From positions 1,888,406-1,952,405 of the forward strand of contig NW_020639929.1 of the NCBI RefSeq assembly GCF_003573695.1: a DNA stretch of 64,000 nucleotides. The letters run 5' to 3'. The notes under the pieces were generated by a model, which saw only the letters and a program-made list of their open reading frames with translations, was not told the DNA's origin and searched no databases. The position numbers and the translations under genes were made by a program. This DNA comes from Papaver somniferum (Eukaryota; Streptophyta; Magnoliopsida; Ranunculales; Papaveraceae). Of this stretch, positions 45,781-57,446 are shown in pieces. The number at the start of each line of letters is the position of its first letter. The first letter of the stretch is position 1.

Positions 45781-47224
45781 TGATGAGATTTTAATTGTTG
45801 TAGAAAAAGTGGTAATAAGATTCGTTCAACTCGAACTTGTGAAGGTTTTTCGAAAATTAAATAAAGTTGTTTCAAAGATAATAAGAAAATACCGAGACCC
45901 TGGATTCCACCATTAACCAATTAAGTGATAAATTCTAATCAATATTCATGCAATTCTTTCTTTTAAAGTGATCTAATATTTTGCCTCTAATAGATTTTTG
46001 AAGTAATAGTTGTAATCACAAAGCATGAAACATCAAAAGTTTTAGAACCAAGCATGCTCCATCAAAAAGATTCACAACTACTCAATAAAAATCAATTTTC
46101 TATAACCACTCTATGCAAATAATCATGTAAAATAATTGCAATAAAAAATTAAATAGAATTTACCACTTTTAATGGAACAATGGCTTCCTCTGTTGCTTCG
46201 TCTAAGGGGTTTAGCTCCTCATATTAATCACTTGCTCAAAATATATGTTTATAGCTCAAAAAGTGTTTACAAGAGGTGAAACAATAAAACAGAAAAATTG
46301 CAACAGAAATAACTGTTGCAAAGGCGCTATTCAATTGTTACAGTGAAAGAAAAGGTGACAGACAGTTCAGCTGTTACAGAGAAGTGATGTTGCGAATTTG
46401 AGACGTTGTTCTTCCTTGCAACGTTTGTTCTTCAGCAGCAGCAGAAACACGTAACTTCCTGCAACTCGATCTTCTCAGCTCTGTAGTGCTCTAAACTACT
46501 CCAAACTCTTCGTCCCCCTTCTTGGGACCCTAAGAAACCTATTTATACATCAAAGGACGATTAAATCTCTCCCAAATCCTTCGAAATCTCTTCTTTCCTT
46601 CCTTGGCAGTCACGGCAATAATCTCTTCCCTAATTCGTTTCACGCGTTTCTGAGCTCTCCCAATTATATCAAACTCCTCCTTAGATATAATATGTATCTT
46701 TGGAACGAATTTCTTGCCTTTAATCTCTCTGAATGTCCAAAAACAAACTCGACAGGGACCTTGTTTCCTTTTTTACTCTGTTTCCTTTTTCCGGCAATTC
46801 CAGCCCAATTAGATCGATCCAAACGCATGTATTAAACCTGTTTTGGTCTATCAAGTCCATCCCAATCGATTTCCAGCGTTGAATCACTTTAAAACTGCCC
46901 AAAGCTTCACGTCCAAAATCTGCAGACGTGAAGTCTCTTTTCCCGCCAAAAACCGTTTTAAACGTGAAGAAGAAAGGTGTCCCCATATCCAGTTCCGGTG
47001 TCCCTTTAGCACATGCCTAAAAATGGGTTACCCCTTATCCAAAGCGAGAGTCCGAATAGCAAATGTCCTCCTAGGTGCCTTTAACAACTTTTCGAGCCAA
47101 TTTCGCCGCAAAAGCTTATTTCTCCAAAAACACCTACAAATAGATAAAATACCGAAATAAGTACAAAAATGGATACTAACAATACACAATAGAGATGAAA
47201 ATAGACACATAAATGTGTCTATCA
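45781..47224 (-). repeat. 3' LTR of the Athila-like element (1444 bp)
   Basis: On the minus strand it begins TGATAGACACATTTATG and ends ...AATCTCATCA. The TATA box TATAAATA is the complement of 46540-46547. A CAG-repeat block lies near 46434-46446. A few substitutions and indels separate it from the 5' LTR (for example GTAGAAAAAG context, ATTGTT against ATTTTT near 45795). Confidence 0.92.
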
Positions 47225-48689
47225 AATACCCCCTAACTTATTATTTGCTTTACCTCGAGCAAATCAAATAGAAAATAAAATCCTAACTCACTGTCGCATG
47301 CATCGTCGATTGCATTTAGCGTATGCAATAAGCCTTTAAACCCCTAGGTGGCCCTAGTGGCGGAGTGTTGTCTCCGGAGGGCTTACAAGAGATATACCCA
47401 CAAAACCTTTACTCCAGACCTTAGCTATCTACGCAAACCTTGGAAGGCACTAAAGAATCTCCTTGGTTGGCATACTTATTGACTATAGGACGAAGTACCC
47501 TGATGCGAAATTCCAATTGATGTACACGAGTTTGCACTCAAGCATACTAAAATTCATATATAAGTGACAGAGCCCTACTCAGTTAGTTGCACTATGGACA
47601 TCATATTCGGAGTCAAAACTAATCACATGGATAGATCAAGAAGATGGATATAGAAAAACATAGACGGTTTTGATGTTTACTAAGTGAACGGCGTTTCCCA
47701 TACCTGTCTGAAGGCCTCCGCCAAAATGAACCTATCCTAATGGATTGAGATATTAGTCTGACTAATATCAACACACTGGCATATACAAGGGAACCAGTGG
47801 TCGATAACCTAACTCTAGGTCAACACAAGTGGCATATACAAGGGTACCAGTGGTCTACTTTATTGAATTTGTTCCTTTTGGTCAAATGGTCTGGTCTCAA
47901 TTTTTTTCTCTTTTTTTCTCTTTTTTTTATAATAATTTTTTTTTTCAACTTTTTGGTAACTACCATATTTCTTCTTCTTTTCTTTTTTTTTTATCTTTCT
48001 TAATCACTCTAATTCACCCTAAAATTGGTAACAACTTGAATCGTGGGCCCCACCTATCATTTAGAGAAACATAGTTTAAAAACAAAACAAAATAAAAATA
48101 GAAGTGAAAAGGACTCAACGAGATATGGTGAAACTATCATGTTATTTCTAACACCTGAGCTCTGTGCTTTTATGAATAGATTCTTTAGATGTTTCCATCT
48201 ATTCAGATTGGTTCCTCAACTCCTACAACCAAAATGCTTCCATCCACTTAGATTGGTTAGTACCATCCTAATAGGCATAAATTTCTAAGCTCTGGAGTTT
48301 ATTTATTCATATTGCAACTAAAAAGTTTCTCCCATACCCCCAAATTTAAATCTAACATTGTCCTCAATGTTCTAAAGATGAAATTAAAAGCATGAACAAG
48401 GAGAAACTGTTACCATTTGAAGCAAAAGAGATAAGGAAAGATATTACCGTGGTGCGTGAGATTGGGTTACCTCCCAAGAAGTGCTAAGTTTAAATTCTTC
48501 AGCCAGACATCAAGTTTCATAAAATGGCTAGTTACCTTTCAAATCATATATCAGTAGTCGAAATAACTGTGGGTCATCAAAACCAAATAAAACTTCCACT
48601 AATATGAAACAACTGCACAGGATCATAAAAAATAACATAAGGAGAACAACCTCATTTGAAAGTTTCTTGCAAGACAACTGGATTGGGCT
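47225..48689 (-). other. PPT and non-coding 3' internal region of the Athila-like element
   Basis: The minus-strand PPT AAGTTAGGGGGTATTT abuts the LTR (47225-47240). Beyond it are about 1.4 kb without coding capacity, including a strong pyrimidine tract at 47885-48000 (plus strand T/C). Open frames through that tract are artefacts. The RT-integrase region expected in a complete relative is deleted here. Confidence 0.65.
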
Positions 48690-49450
48690 TCAATGAGTGT
48701 CTTGAAAAATAGATTCATCCGAAAAACGGGACTTTAATAGCTGGATTTCCTCCTGGATAGTATCAGGAGGATCGGGTTGAGGAGTCTGAATAGACTCAAG
48801 TGATACCTCATATGCAGTAGGCTCTAGTCCCAAGTTAGGGACTTCTATTTGACGATCACTACCCCCAAACTTAGAATTTTGGGTGTCTCTAAATAGACTA
48901 GTCACAATATTCCTAACTTCTAGACCATCAGGTTCCTGAAAAAGGTCAATTGCTTTCTCTGAGTTATAATCAGGTGGTTCATCCTCTAAATTCTTTTGAG
49001 GTATACTAGCTGTAGGACTTATATGTTTCATATCCGGTATGGTCAACCCTAGAGTTTCTTTATTGTCTTGAAGCACGATTTCTGGCATGATGTCCTGATT
49101 GGATGCTATAATCACAAGCAAAGTCTTAGATGGCCCTAAGAATGCAGATTTAGGGTCCAACTTAGGAGGCTCTTCTAAACAAGGGATTAAGGTAGACTCA
49201 AAAGCTTGTAATGGTTCGAACCTAGCTTTCCATTTATCAGTATCTAACATAGGAATAGAATCCAACATAGCATTCACTTGTTCAATGTTGTTATCTTCGT
49301 CGAAATTCATGTTAAAGTGGGCTAGACAACTCTCTAATGGATCTTCCGATGCGATATTTGGTAATGACTCCTGAAATAAGGTTCCTATCATGTTCACCTC
49401 TTCAATGCACGTGTCATCTAGCTCAGAATGTAGCTTATTGACATCAAAAA
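48690..49450 (-). pseudogene. Protease-RT linker of the Athila-like polyprotein, truncated before RT
   Basis: An open frame of more than 230 codons with the segment EEPPKLDPKSAFLGPSKTLL and VIIAS, the typical stretch just upstream of RT in Athila-type polyproteins. A degenerate LQDNKETLGLTIPDMKHIS then corresponds to the first bases of RT. After that the similarity ends (deletion). The later part contains LEVRNIVTSLFRDTQNSKFGG, which recurs in the array element's short ORF. It is separated from the protease by a one-base frame change near 49460. Confidence 0.65.
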
Positions 49451-49453
49451 TAT

Positions 49454-51676
49454 TTAACTCATAGTCATATTACCAAAAGATAGATTCATAATACCATTTC
49501 GACAGTTTATGATCACATTAGACGTAGCTAAAAATGGGCGACCTAAAATCACAGGTATCTGGTTCTCTGGGTCAGGGACAGGTTGGGTATCTAATACCAC
49601 GAAATCCACAGGATAAATAAACTTGTCGACCTCAATAAGAACATCCTCGATAACTCCTCGAGGAATTTTGACAGACCTATCAGCTAATTGCAGTGTTATC
49701 TGAGTAGGTTTCATTTCACCAAGACCTAGATGTAAGTACACATGGTACGGAAGTAAGTTCACACTGGATCCTAAGTCAAGTAAAGCTCTTTCTACCCGGT
49801 GTTTACCTATTGTGCAAGCAATGGTTGGGGAACCTGGGTCTTTGTACTTTGGAGTGGTAGTGTTCTGAATGATTGAACTTACATGACTAGCTAAAAAGGC
49901 TTTCTTATGGACGCTAAGTTTTCACTTTCGCGTACACATATCCTTGAGGAACTTGGCATAAGCAGTAATTTTCCTAATTGCATCTAATAAAGGAAGGTTT
50001 ATGGTAACTTTCTTAAAAACCTTCAATATGTCATTAAAGTTCGATTCCTTCTTTGTTGGTGCTAATAGCTGGTGAAATGGGGCTCTAGGCACAGGATCAG
50101 ACCTCTCAGGAACCGAGTCAGCATCATTAGAAATTTTATCAGTCCCCTCAGTTAGTGGTCCTGAGGGATGATATCCTGAGGGGTGAACTACAGTATGTTC
50201 ACTATCGGGCATGTTTACCTGATTTTCTACTACTCTACCACTCCTGAGGGTTCTAATAGCATTCAAATGATTCGATGGTTGTGCACCTACTTCATGAGAT
50301 CCTCTAGGGTTGGGTTGAGTTTGACTAGGAAACTTACCACTTTCTCTTAAAGACTCATTTATATGACTAACCTGGGTTTTCAACTCGGAAATAGCCTGAG
50401 AGTTAGCCTGACCTATTCTCTTATTTTCTTCTATACCTTGAGCAACAGATTGCTGAAACTGCATAGTGTTACGAGTTAACAAAGCAAGAGACTCTTCTAA
50501 ACTCATAATCTTCTTATCCGGAGGGTTCTGAAACTGTGTCGGGGCTGAAGGATTCTTAGTATATCCAAAACCTGGGGGATCTTGAGAGTTACTAGACTGA
50601 CCTTGATTCTGGCCCTTAGACCACGAAAGGTTGGGATGGTTTCTCCAGCCAGGATTATAGGTTTCTGAATATGGGTCAAACTTCTGACGGTTATCAAACC
50701 TAGTGTTATTATAGAGAGCATTGGCTTGCTCTTCAACAGTATTGCCTTCCCAAAAAGGCTCTATTCTACCACTAGTATGACCCACTTCTAAAGATTCTAA
50801 CCTTTTTTCTATAGCAGCAATTTTGGCATCTGATTCGTAGCTTTCTTCTACCCTATTAACGTTTCCTCTGCCTAGAAGAGTTGTTTTCTGGGGTACCCTA
50901 TTACTTTCCCATTGTTGGGTCTTTTCGGCGATTTCATGCAAGTATGTCACCGCATTATCAACTGTTTGGTTTTCAAACCCACCTGTACACATGGACTCTA
51001 CTGTAGTTGTGGTGGATAATCTAAACTCCTGAACTAACCTAACCTTTTCTAAACCATGATGAGGACATTGGGCTAATAAACCATTGAACCTTTCCAAATA
51101 CATATACAAAGATTCTCCCTCCTGTTGTGTAAATGTGCAGATTTGCGTCCTAATAGACGAGGTTTTGTGCCTAGGGAAAAACTTGTTCAAAAAGGCGGAT
51201 GTAAGTTGTTCATAGGTTTCAATTGATTCGGAAGCCAAACTATACAGCCACGACTTGGATTTATCTTTTAAGGAAAATGGGAATAACCTGAGTTTTAAAG
51301 CATCATCATCAAGGTTTCTAATTTTCAGGGTACTACAAATTTCCTCAAAGTCCCTAACATGGAAATAGGGGTTTTCATTTTCTTTTACTAAAAATATTGG
51401 GAGCAACTGTAAGTTTCCAGGCTTAAGTTCATAATTCGCTTCAGTTTCAGGTAACTTGATATACGAGGGATGAGTAGTCCTAGTAGGATTCAACAAGGCT
51501 TTCAAAGCTGCCATTTCTGGCGCTATTGGACTATCAGGGATTTTCTCTTCAAACGGACGTTCAAAAACGGAATCTTCACGAATCGGACTCTCTAAATTGA
51601 GGTAATCAAGACGCTTAGAACTACTAGGTTTCTCTTTAACAAATCTACCTAGGGCGTCTCTTTTACGTTCAGGCAT
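49454..51676 (-). pseudogene. gag-protease ORF of the Athila-like element, one nonsense codon
   Basis: The start is ATG at 51676 (MPERKRDALGRF), preferred over the upstream extension because it matches the usual short basic gag start. The Retrotrans_gag core with YFHVRDFEEICSTL, then LKDKSKSWLYSL and FLNKFFPRHKT, lies around 51370-51150. A coiled-coil-like and Pro/Ser-rich C-terminal half follows. At 49919-49921 TGA replaces a residue in a conserved segment (CTRK-stop-KLSVHKKAFLA), after which the same frame continues through the aspartic protease (LLDLGSSVNLLPY, catalytic Asp near 49785, and VILGRPFLAT). Family gag-protease is a single ORF, so this is one point mutation away from open. A CGA to TGA change would fit methyl-cytosine decay. 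Confidence 0.8.
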
Positions 51677-51733
51677 GCAACAAAATAAGGAAGGGAATTC
51701 TATGCAAACACAAAACAAGGATGACTCAACCAA

Positions 51734-52810
51734 ATCAAACCTAAATTTCTAGCAAACAAAAAGCATGATGGCTCCACTTAGATTGTCACTAGACCAGCTT
51801 CTATTCTTTCGAAAAGGAACTCGTTACAATCTGAGCAAACCCCTCTGGAATCAGTCCGAGTCAAAGTAAGCTGAATCAAGGAGAGGGAAGCTCAGTGGAG
51901 CTTTGATACCCAAGGCCTCACCGGTTACAAGGCGGCGCAGTCATGCATTCAACTCACAGAAACCGTCAAGAACTCCGAAGTATGCTCAAAACAGTAACCA
52001 ATATTCTTCGAACGACTTTCCTATTAAGGTCGTTACCCTATAGGTCTCGTTCTAGTCAAAATTTTGGGCTTAGGTTCGCGTTTGGTTTCGTGTTCCTAAG
52101 GCGTACAAGAAGAGAACATTGATGAAATCCGAACCCTTATCTTGTATGGCCAGTCCTTGCCCTTTACTAGGAATTAAAATCAACCGTATTCAAGTCCTCA
52201 GCATATATTTACCTTAAGGAATACAGTAAACCCGCTGCCAGGGGATTCGCGGGTGTTTCGAAAAACTTACCTCCCGTACCAGACGGGCGAAGAACCGCTG
52301 AAGTCGACTCGGGCCACAACTCCTATGTTATGTACGAACCCGAGGGGCCGAGGTGATATCGTAATCACCGTCCTTCCCTGCACACAGTTTGTATTTAAAC
52401 CAACCCTTCCTTAGGGTTTAAAAATAATAATGTTCAAAGTCCAATGTCCAAGTGTCCAAAAAGAAAAGAAAAAATTACAAAAATAGCAAACCCTAATACA
52501 GTTCTCTCTCTCTTTTTTTTTTAATAAAGAAAAATAAACAAACCCTAAAAAAATTAAAAATAAGATAAAATATCTAAAAAGAAATTGTCTTCTTTTCCGT
52601 TCTTTTCGCTTTAATCTTTTGCTCCAAGTCTTTATGCTTTAAGTTCCAGTCTTTACGAAATCACCAAACTCCTTGGATCAATTCTCTTTATGATCCAAAA
52701 CCTGTAGACAAAAGACAAATACCCAAAAACGTAAAAAATAACAAAAATAAAAAAATAAATAAAATAAAAAAAAATAAAAGAAAACTAAGTCTAAAAACCC
52801 AAAAAGCAAA
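51734..52810 (-). other. Leader of the Athila-like element
   Basis: Non-coding, between the PBS and the gag ORF. It shares the GAACCCGAGGGGCCGAG/TCCTTCCCTGCACACAG block (52330-52390) with the leaders of the array element. A-rich runs lie near 52740-52790. Confidence 0.65.
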
Positions 52811-52828
52811 TCCGCCTCGGCGGCGCCA
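52811..52828 (-). other. Primer-binding site of the Athila-like element
   Basis: Minus strand TGGCGCCGCCGAGGCGGA, five bases after the LTR end. The first eight bases fit the tRNA-Asp PBS of Athila/Tat elements; the later bases form a small palindrome instead (CCGCC/GGCGG-like), as in the array element. Confidence 0.7.
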
Positions 52829-52833
52829 AAAAT

Positions 52834-54279
52834 TGATGAGATTTTAATTTTTGTAGAAAAAGTGGTAATAAGATTCGTTCAACTCGAACTTGTGAAGGGT
52901 TTTCGAAAATTAAATAAAGTTGTTTCAAAGATAATAAGAAAATATCGAGACCCTAGATTCCACCATTAACCAATTAAGTGATAAATTCTAATCAATATTC
53001 ATGCAATTCTTTCTTTTAAAGTGATCTAATATTTTGCCTCTAATAGATTTTTGAAGTAATAATTGTAATCACAAAGCATGAAACATCAAAAGTTTTAGAA
53101 CCAAGCATGCTCCATCAAAACGATTCACAACTACTCAATAAAAATCAATTTTCTATAACCACTCTATGCAAATAATCATGTCAAATAATTGCAATAAATA
53201 ATTAAATAGAATTTACCACTTTTAATGGAACAATGGCTTCCTCCGTTGCCTCGGCTAAGGGGTTTATCTCCTCATATAATCACTTGCTCAAAATATATGT
53301 TTATAGCTCAAAAAGTGTTTACAAGAGGTGAAACAATAAAACAGAAAAATTGCAACAGAAATAATTGTTGCAAAGGCGTTGTTCAATTGTTACAGTGAAA
53401 GAAAAGGTGACAGACAGTTCGGCTGTTACAGAGAAGTGATGTTGCGAATTTGAGACGTTGTTCTTCCTTGCAACGTTTGTTCTTCAGCAGCAGCAGAAAC
53501 ACGTAACTTCCTGCAACTCGATCTTCTCAGCTCTGTAGTGCTCTAAACTACTCCAAACTCTTCGTACCCCTTCTTGGGACCCTAAGAAACCTATTTATAC
53601 ATCAAAGGACGATTAAATCTCTCCCAAATCGCTTCGAAATCTCTTCTTTCCTTCCTTGGCAGTCACGGCAATAATCTCATCCCTAATTCGTTTCACGCGT
53701 TTCTGAGCTCTCCCAATTATATCAAACTCCTCCTTAGATATAATATGTATCTTTGGAACGAATTTCTTGCCTTTAATCTCTCTGAATGTCCAAAAACAAA
53801 CTCGACAGGGACCGTGTTTCCTTTTTTACTCTGTTTCCTTTTTCCGGCAATTCCAGCCCAATTCGATCGATCCAAACGCATGTATTAAACCTGTTTTGCT
53901 CTATCAAGTCCAGCCCAATCGATTTCCAGCGTTGAATCATTTTAAAACTGCCCAAAGCTTCACGTCCAAAATCTGCAGACGTGAAGTCTCTTTTCCCGCC
54001 AAAAACCGTTTTAAACATGAAGAAGAAAGGTGTCCCCTTATCCAGTTCAGGTGTCCCTTTAGCACATGCCTAAAAATGGTTTACCCCTTATCCAAAGCGA
54101 GAGTCCGAATAGCAAATGTCCTCCCATGTGCCTTTAACAACTTTTCGAGCCAATTTCGCCGCAAAAGCTTATTTCTCCAAAAACACCTACAAATAGATAA
54201 AATACCGAAATAAGTACAAAAATGGGTACTAACAATATACACAATAGAGATGAAAATAGACACATTAATGCATCTATCA
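52834..54279 (-). repeat. 5' LTR of the Athila-like element (1446 bp)
   Basis: Begins TGATAGATGCATTAATG at 54279 (minus strand) and ends ...CTCATCA at 52834 next to the PBS. The TATA box is the complement of 53592-53599. Nearly identical to the 3' LTR, so the insertion is fairly recent. Confidence 0.92.
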
Positions 54280-54284
54280 GGAAT
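54280..54284. other. Target-site duplication, right copy (GGAAT)
   Basis: Pairs with 45776-45780. Confidence 0.9.
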
Positions 54285-55846
54285 TAACTTATAGAGTCTC
54301 CCATCTATGCATCGAATTGTTAATGCAAGAAGTGGATTTGATTAAGACATTAGGCGCCAACTTGGAGGAAGAGTGTGTTTGTAAAATGAAGACATATATG
54401 GGACTTCCATGCCGCCACGACCTACTTAGGTACAAGGATGGTATCATACCATTTGAGGATATTGATCATTTTTGGAAACAATTAAGTTGATCCTCTCCCA
54501 ACCGAAGACGACGAGGATGATCTAGAGATATGGGACACGACAAATGGGAAAAATTTGGCGGAGATGTATAGGAATATGTCCCTGCCTCAAAAGAAAATCT
54601 TATGGGACAACATGATTCAGTTCATGTATCCTTTCACCCAAGAAAATATTTTGGAACCGGAGAAGAGTGAACCGAAAGGTAGGAAGAGTAAGAATATAAA
54701 TAATTTTCAAACTATACAAGCCAACAAGGAACTATTGGCTAATAAAAGGGATCCATCCGGCGTTGACTACCATGATGCAAGGTATGAAAAGGCAAAGAAG
54801 GAAATTGAGAAGTTGATGAAGGAGGAAGAAGTCAAAGTTCCAAGAAAACGAGGTCGTCCTGGTATTCAAAAAGCCGAAACAAGTAACAAGGAGGTGAATG
54901 ATAATGATTTTCCGTCACAAGCAAAGGATGTTAAAGAGGATGTCAAGGGGAAGGCTAAAATGTATCCTTCACAAACTAAGATAAAGGAGAAAAGGACCAT
55001 ACATGAAATTGGTATAATGAGAGGACCCAAAAGAGATAAGTCCGGTAAGTATTTGAGGCCTATCAATTTTATATACGATAACTACTTGGAATATCTATCT
55101 CCAATAATTCATGAGCATATAATAGCAATGGTGCTAGGTAATGGAAATTGTGGATATTACGTCACGGCGGAACAACTTGGTCCTTTTGAGGAAGGAAATA
55201 ATCCGACGACCCCTGAAAATGAAGTGAACTATATTCGGCAACGATTGTTATAAACCCTACGTAAAAACAAAGAATTCTATAAGACAATGATGAGAACAGG
55301 TCCAAGAGGAGATGCAGGGGTGGCAGAGGAGTACATTGCATTCGAACGTTGTTTGCATGGGGATTTTATCATTACCATAGAACATTGGATGTCAATGCCC
55401 ATTTGTGGGTTTTTAATTCCGGAGACCTTCGATTGCGTCGTACATTGTTTCGCAGGACGGGTAGTATCTTTACTTACGCGCCTCCAACAAAACCTTGCCA
55501 TGATGGTGTAAAGGATAGAAGACTTGTTATTTGATTTATTCAAAATTATCATTTTATCGGCCTCAAACTTAGACCCGGTTTCCCATTACCACCCTTGATG
55601 AGTGCATCTTTTTGGCCTAGATTTGAAACTAATTATGCGGTGGATTGGTTTGCAAATTATGTGACGGAAATGGATCTTTGGATTTCTTTGAATGTGCATC
55701 CCCCAAGTGGACAAGTAATTATGTTTTCAAGTGATAAGGATGAAGATGATAAGCAAGAGGTCAGTAAAGATGATGAGAATGATGTCAGTGAAGAGGATGA
55801 GAAAGAGGTCAGTGAAGAGGATGAGATTCGTTTAGGATCGGCATAA
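54280..55846 (+). pseudogene. MULE transposase, 3' part (SWIM-like region and OTU-like domain), disrupted
   Basis: It resumes the gene cut at 45780, in the same reading sense. CVCKMKTYMGLPCRHDL around 54370-54425 is the SWIM-type zinc-binding end of the transposase, and IIPFEDIDHFWKQL follows. After a stop near 54488 a 232-codon frame (54555-55253) has a basic segment (RKRGRPG) and the start of an OTU-like cysteine protease domain at LGNGNCGYYVTAEQLG. The usual motif is DGNC; here Asp is replaced by Asn-Gly context (GNGNC), so the catalytic Asp is lost while the Cys remains. The OTU end follows with frame changes (HWMSMPICGFLIPETFD near 55380), then an acidic repeated tail (SEEDE) ending at TAA 55844-55846. 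Confidence 0.72.
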
Positions 55847-56019
55847 AAATGTTTCATGGATTTATCCGCGTATTTTGTGTCTTTTGATTTTCGTGTATGA
55901 TGAGGATGATATTTTGACTAGAATTGCAGTTACATGTACCCATCAAAACGAAATACTTGAATGATTTACTTTTTGGTTATGGAACGTGTCGTTTTATGGA
56001 AACCGAAACCATGAACACA

Positions 56020-56330
56020 GGAGATGGTTCGGCTTGTACCATTAGTTCAAGGAAAGCCGAACCCGACGGAGTGATGAAAATCCATGGTTTTTCTGTCAGG
56101 TTCGGCTTGTAGTATTATTTTGATGAAAGCCGAACCTGACAAACAAAAAAAAACCAGAGTTTTTTTGTCAAGTTCGGCTTCTAACATTATTTCACTTCAA
56201 GCCGAACCTGACCAAAAAAAAAACCAGAGTTACTCTGCTAGGGTCGTCTTGTAGTATATTTTTGAAGACATCCGAACAATGGATTTCAACATTCGGCACA
56301 TAACTGAAATTACAGGATAAGCCGAACCTT
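56020..56330. repeat. Array of short hairpins, stem GGTTCGGC/GCCGAACC, right of MULE (first block)
   Basis: Pairs start near 56026, 56099, 56170, 56240 and 56288, for example GGTTCGGCTTGTA...GAAAGCCGAACC and ATTCGGCACATAA...GGATAAGCCGAACC. Length and loop size are as in the left array. The fourth pair is decayed (GGGTCGTCTTG...ACATCCGAAC). Confidence 0.85.
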
Positions 56331-56451
56331 GCATGATTCATGAACACAAAAATTATTATATCATTCTAAATAGACTTTTCAAATTCAAAGAAAATGTGGA
56401 TTACACACCCGTTACATAATAGCTTTACAATAAATTTCTAGTCGAATTCTT

Positions 56452-56853
56452 CTAATATCCAAAACGGGTAATGAGAAACCTTCTAAGAATGTAGTAGTGA
56501 TCTTTGTATTCGAAATTCTTTCCTTTCCATCTTCGCCATTCCTCTAGAGCTCGATCTTCAATATTAGAGTTTGTTTCACCCTTGAGACAATATAGACTCA
56601 CAATCCGAACTAAAGCTATAAAGTCTTTGACCGTTTTATTAATAGTTTCAATTCGGCAAAACAAGGCCGCACTATCCCGGTTGTGAGTATTACCCGTTTC
56701 GGTGCTGAAGGATTCATGAATTCTAACCAAGTAGTACATACTCATCAAACCCTTCACTCGTCGTTCTTCACCCTTCTTTGGATAGTATGCTACGTAATTA
56801 GTGCAAAGAGACAAATCTTCTTCTAAAGTAAACTCATGAGTTGGGGGTGCCAT
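56452..56853 (-). CDS. SANT/Myb-like small protein (PIF/Harbinger ORF1-like or NAM-associated family)
   Basis: A 133-codon ORF from ATG 56853 to the stop at 56452. FTLEEDLSLCTNYVAY near the start, a middle with RIHESF and LFCRIETINKTVKDFIALV, and a late EDRALEEWRRWKGKNFEYKDHYYILR are the spaced pattern of the plant SANT-like proteins often labelled glutathione-S-transferase-T3-like or NAM-associated, which include the DNA-binding ORF of PIF/Harbinger elements. The protein stops after this domain, shorter than family members, which continue with a basic C-terminal region. A basic fragment at 57447-57719 on the same strand could be a displaced part. It lies between the hairpin blocks, convergent with the MULE gene. 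DNA binding is inferred from the family. Confidence 0.55.
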   Translation of the reverse strand: MAPPTHEFTLEEDLSLCTNYVAYYPKKGEERRVKGLMSMYYLVRIHESFSTETGNTHNRDSAALFCRIETINKTVKDFIALVRIVSLYCLKGETNSNIEDRALEEWRRWKGKNFEYKDHYYILRRFLITRFGY

Positions 56854-57049
56854 TTTTTTTTAGTATATGCTCTGAAGATTATGAAAAACCATGTATGTCT
56901 ATATATAATACAGGTTACAACGTCTATATATTTCAAAAAAGAGTCGTTCATAGATTTTTGTGCAAAAAAAGACAATGTTAGGCTCATAAGAAGGTTAGAC
57001 AATAAGCTGAATCTGTTTAAGTAATGGCTAGAATTTCAAATAATGAAAC

Positions 57050-57255
57050 TTCTTACAGGTTCGTCTTATACTAATTTTCAGATCTAAGCCGAACCATACA
57101 CTGATTTACATAATAGTTCAATCTTAAATTATCTCTAATTATACTATCCAAATTACAGGTTCGGCTCAAAACTAATACTATCGAATAAGCCGAACCTAAA
57201 GGACAAATGATTCGGCGTGTAATTAATATTACAGGATAAGCCGAACTTCATAAAT
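57050..57255. repeat. Array of short hairpins, stem GGTTCGGC/GCCGAACC, second right block
   Basis: Pairs start near 57056 (AGGTTCGTCTTATA...CTAAGCCGAACC), 57157 (AGGTTCGGCTCAAA...ATAAGCCGAACC) and 57208 (ATTCGGCGTGTAA...GATAAGCCGAAC). About 700 bases of unrelated sequence, including the SANT-like ORF, lie between this block and the one at 56020-56330. Confidence 0.82.
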
Positions 57256-57446
57256 TCTAGGTAATAAGTAACTAATTAATTGGTACGCTATTGATTAAAA
57301 CATGAAATCCAAGGTGTCCATAACACAATCCCAGCACCATTAAAAATAAAGTTCAGCACCTAAAATCCAAGGTGTTTGCAACACCATAAAAGTGTACTTA
57401 AAACTTAAGAAAACATTAAAAGGAACTTGGAAACATAAAAGGGCAC

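Larger units (their letters stand above)
45781..54279 (-). mobile_element. Athila/Tat-type Ty3/gypsy element without RT and integrase (8.5 kb), full ends
   Basis: The element has two near-identical LTRs of about 1.445 kb (45781-47224 and 52834-54279), TG...CA ends, PBS, PPT and a GGAAT target duplication. On the minus strand the internal region holds leader, gag, protease and the linker that precedes RT, then non-coding sequence. RT, RNase H and integrase are absent, so it depends on other elements for movement. Leader, LTR and 3' region match the array element in the first half of the window, and this is its closest relative here. Confidence 0.92.

Noticed and set aside
47797..48074. Phe/Leu-rich ORFs near 47.9 kb as a membrane protein
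   Set aside because: They are the translation of a T-rich tract in the non-coding part of a retroelement.
55657..55857. Minus-strand Ser-rich ORF opposite the MULE tail
   Set aside because: It is the complement of the acidic repeat (GATGAG units) of the MULE gene.
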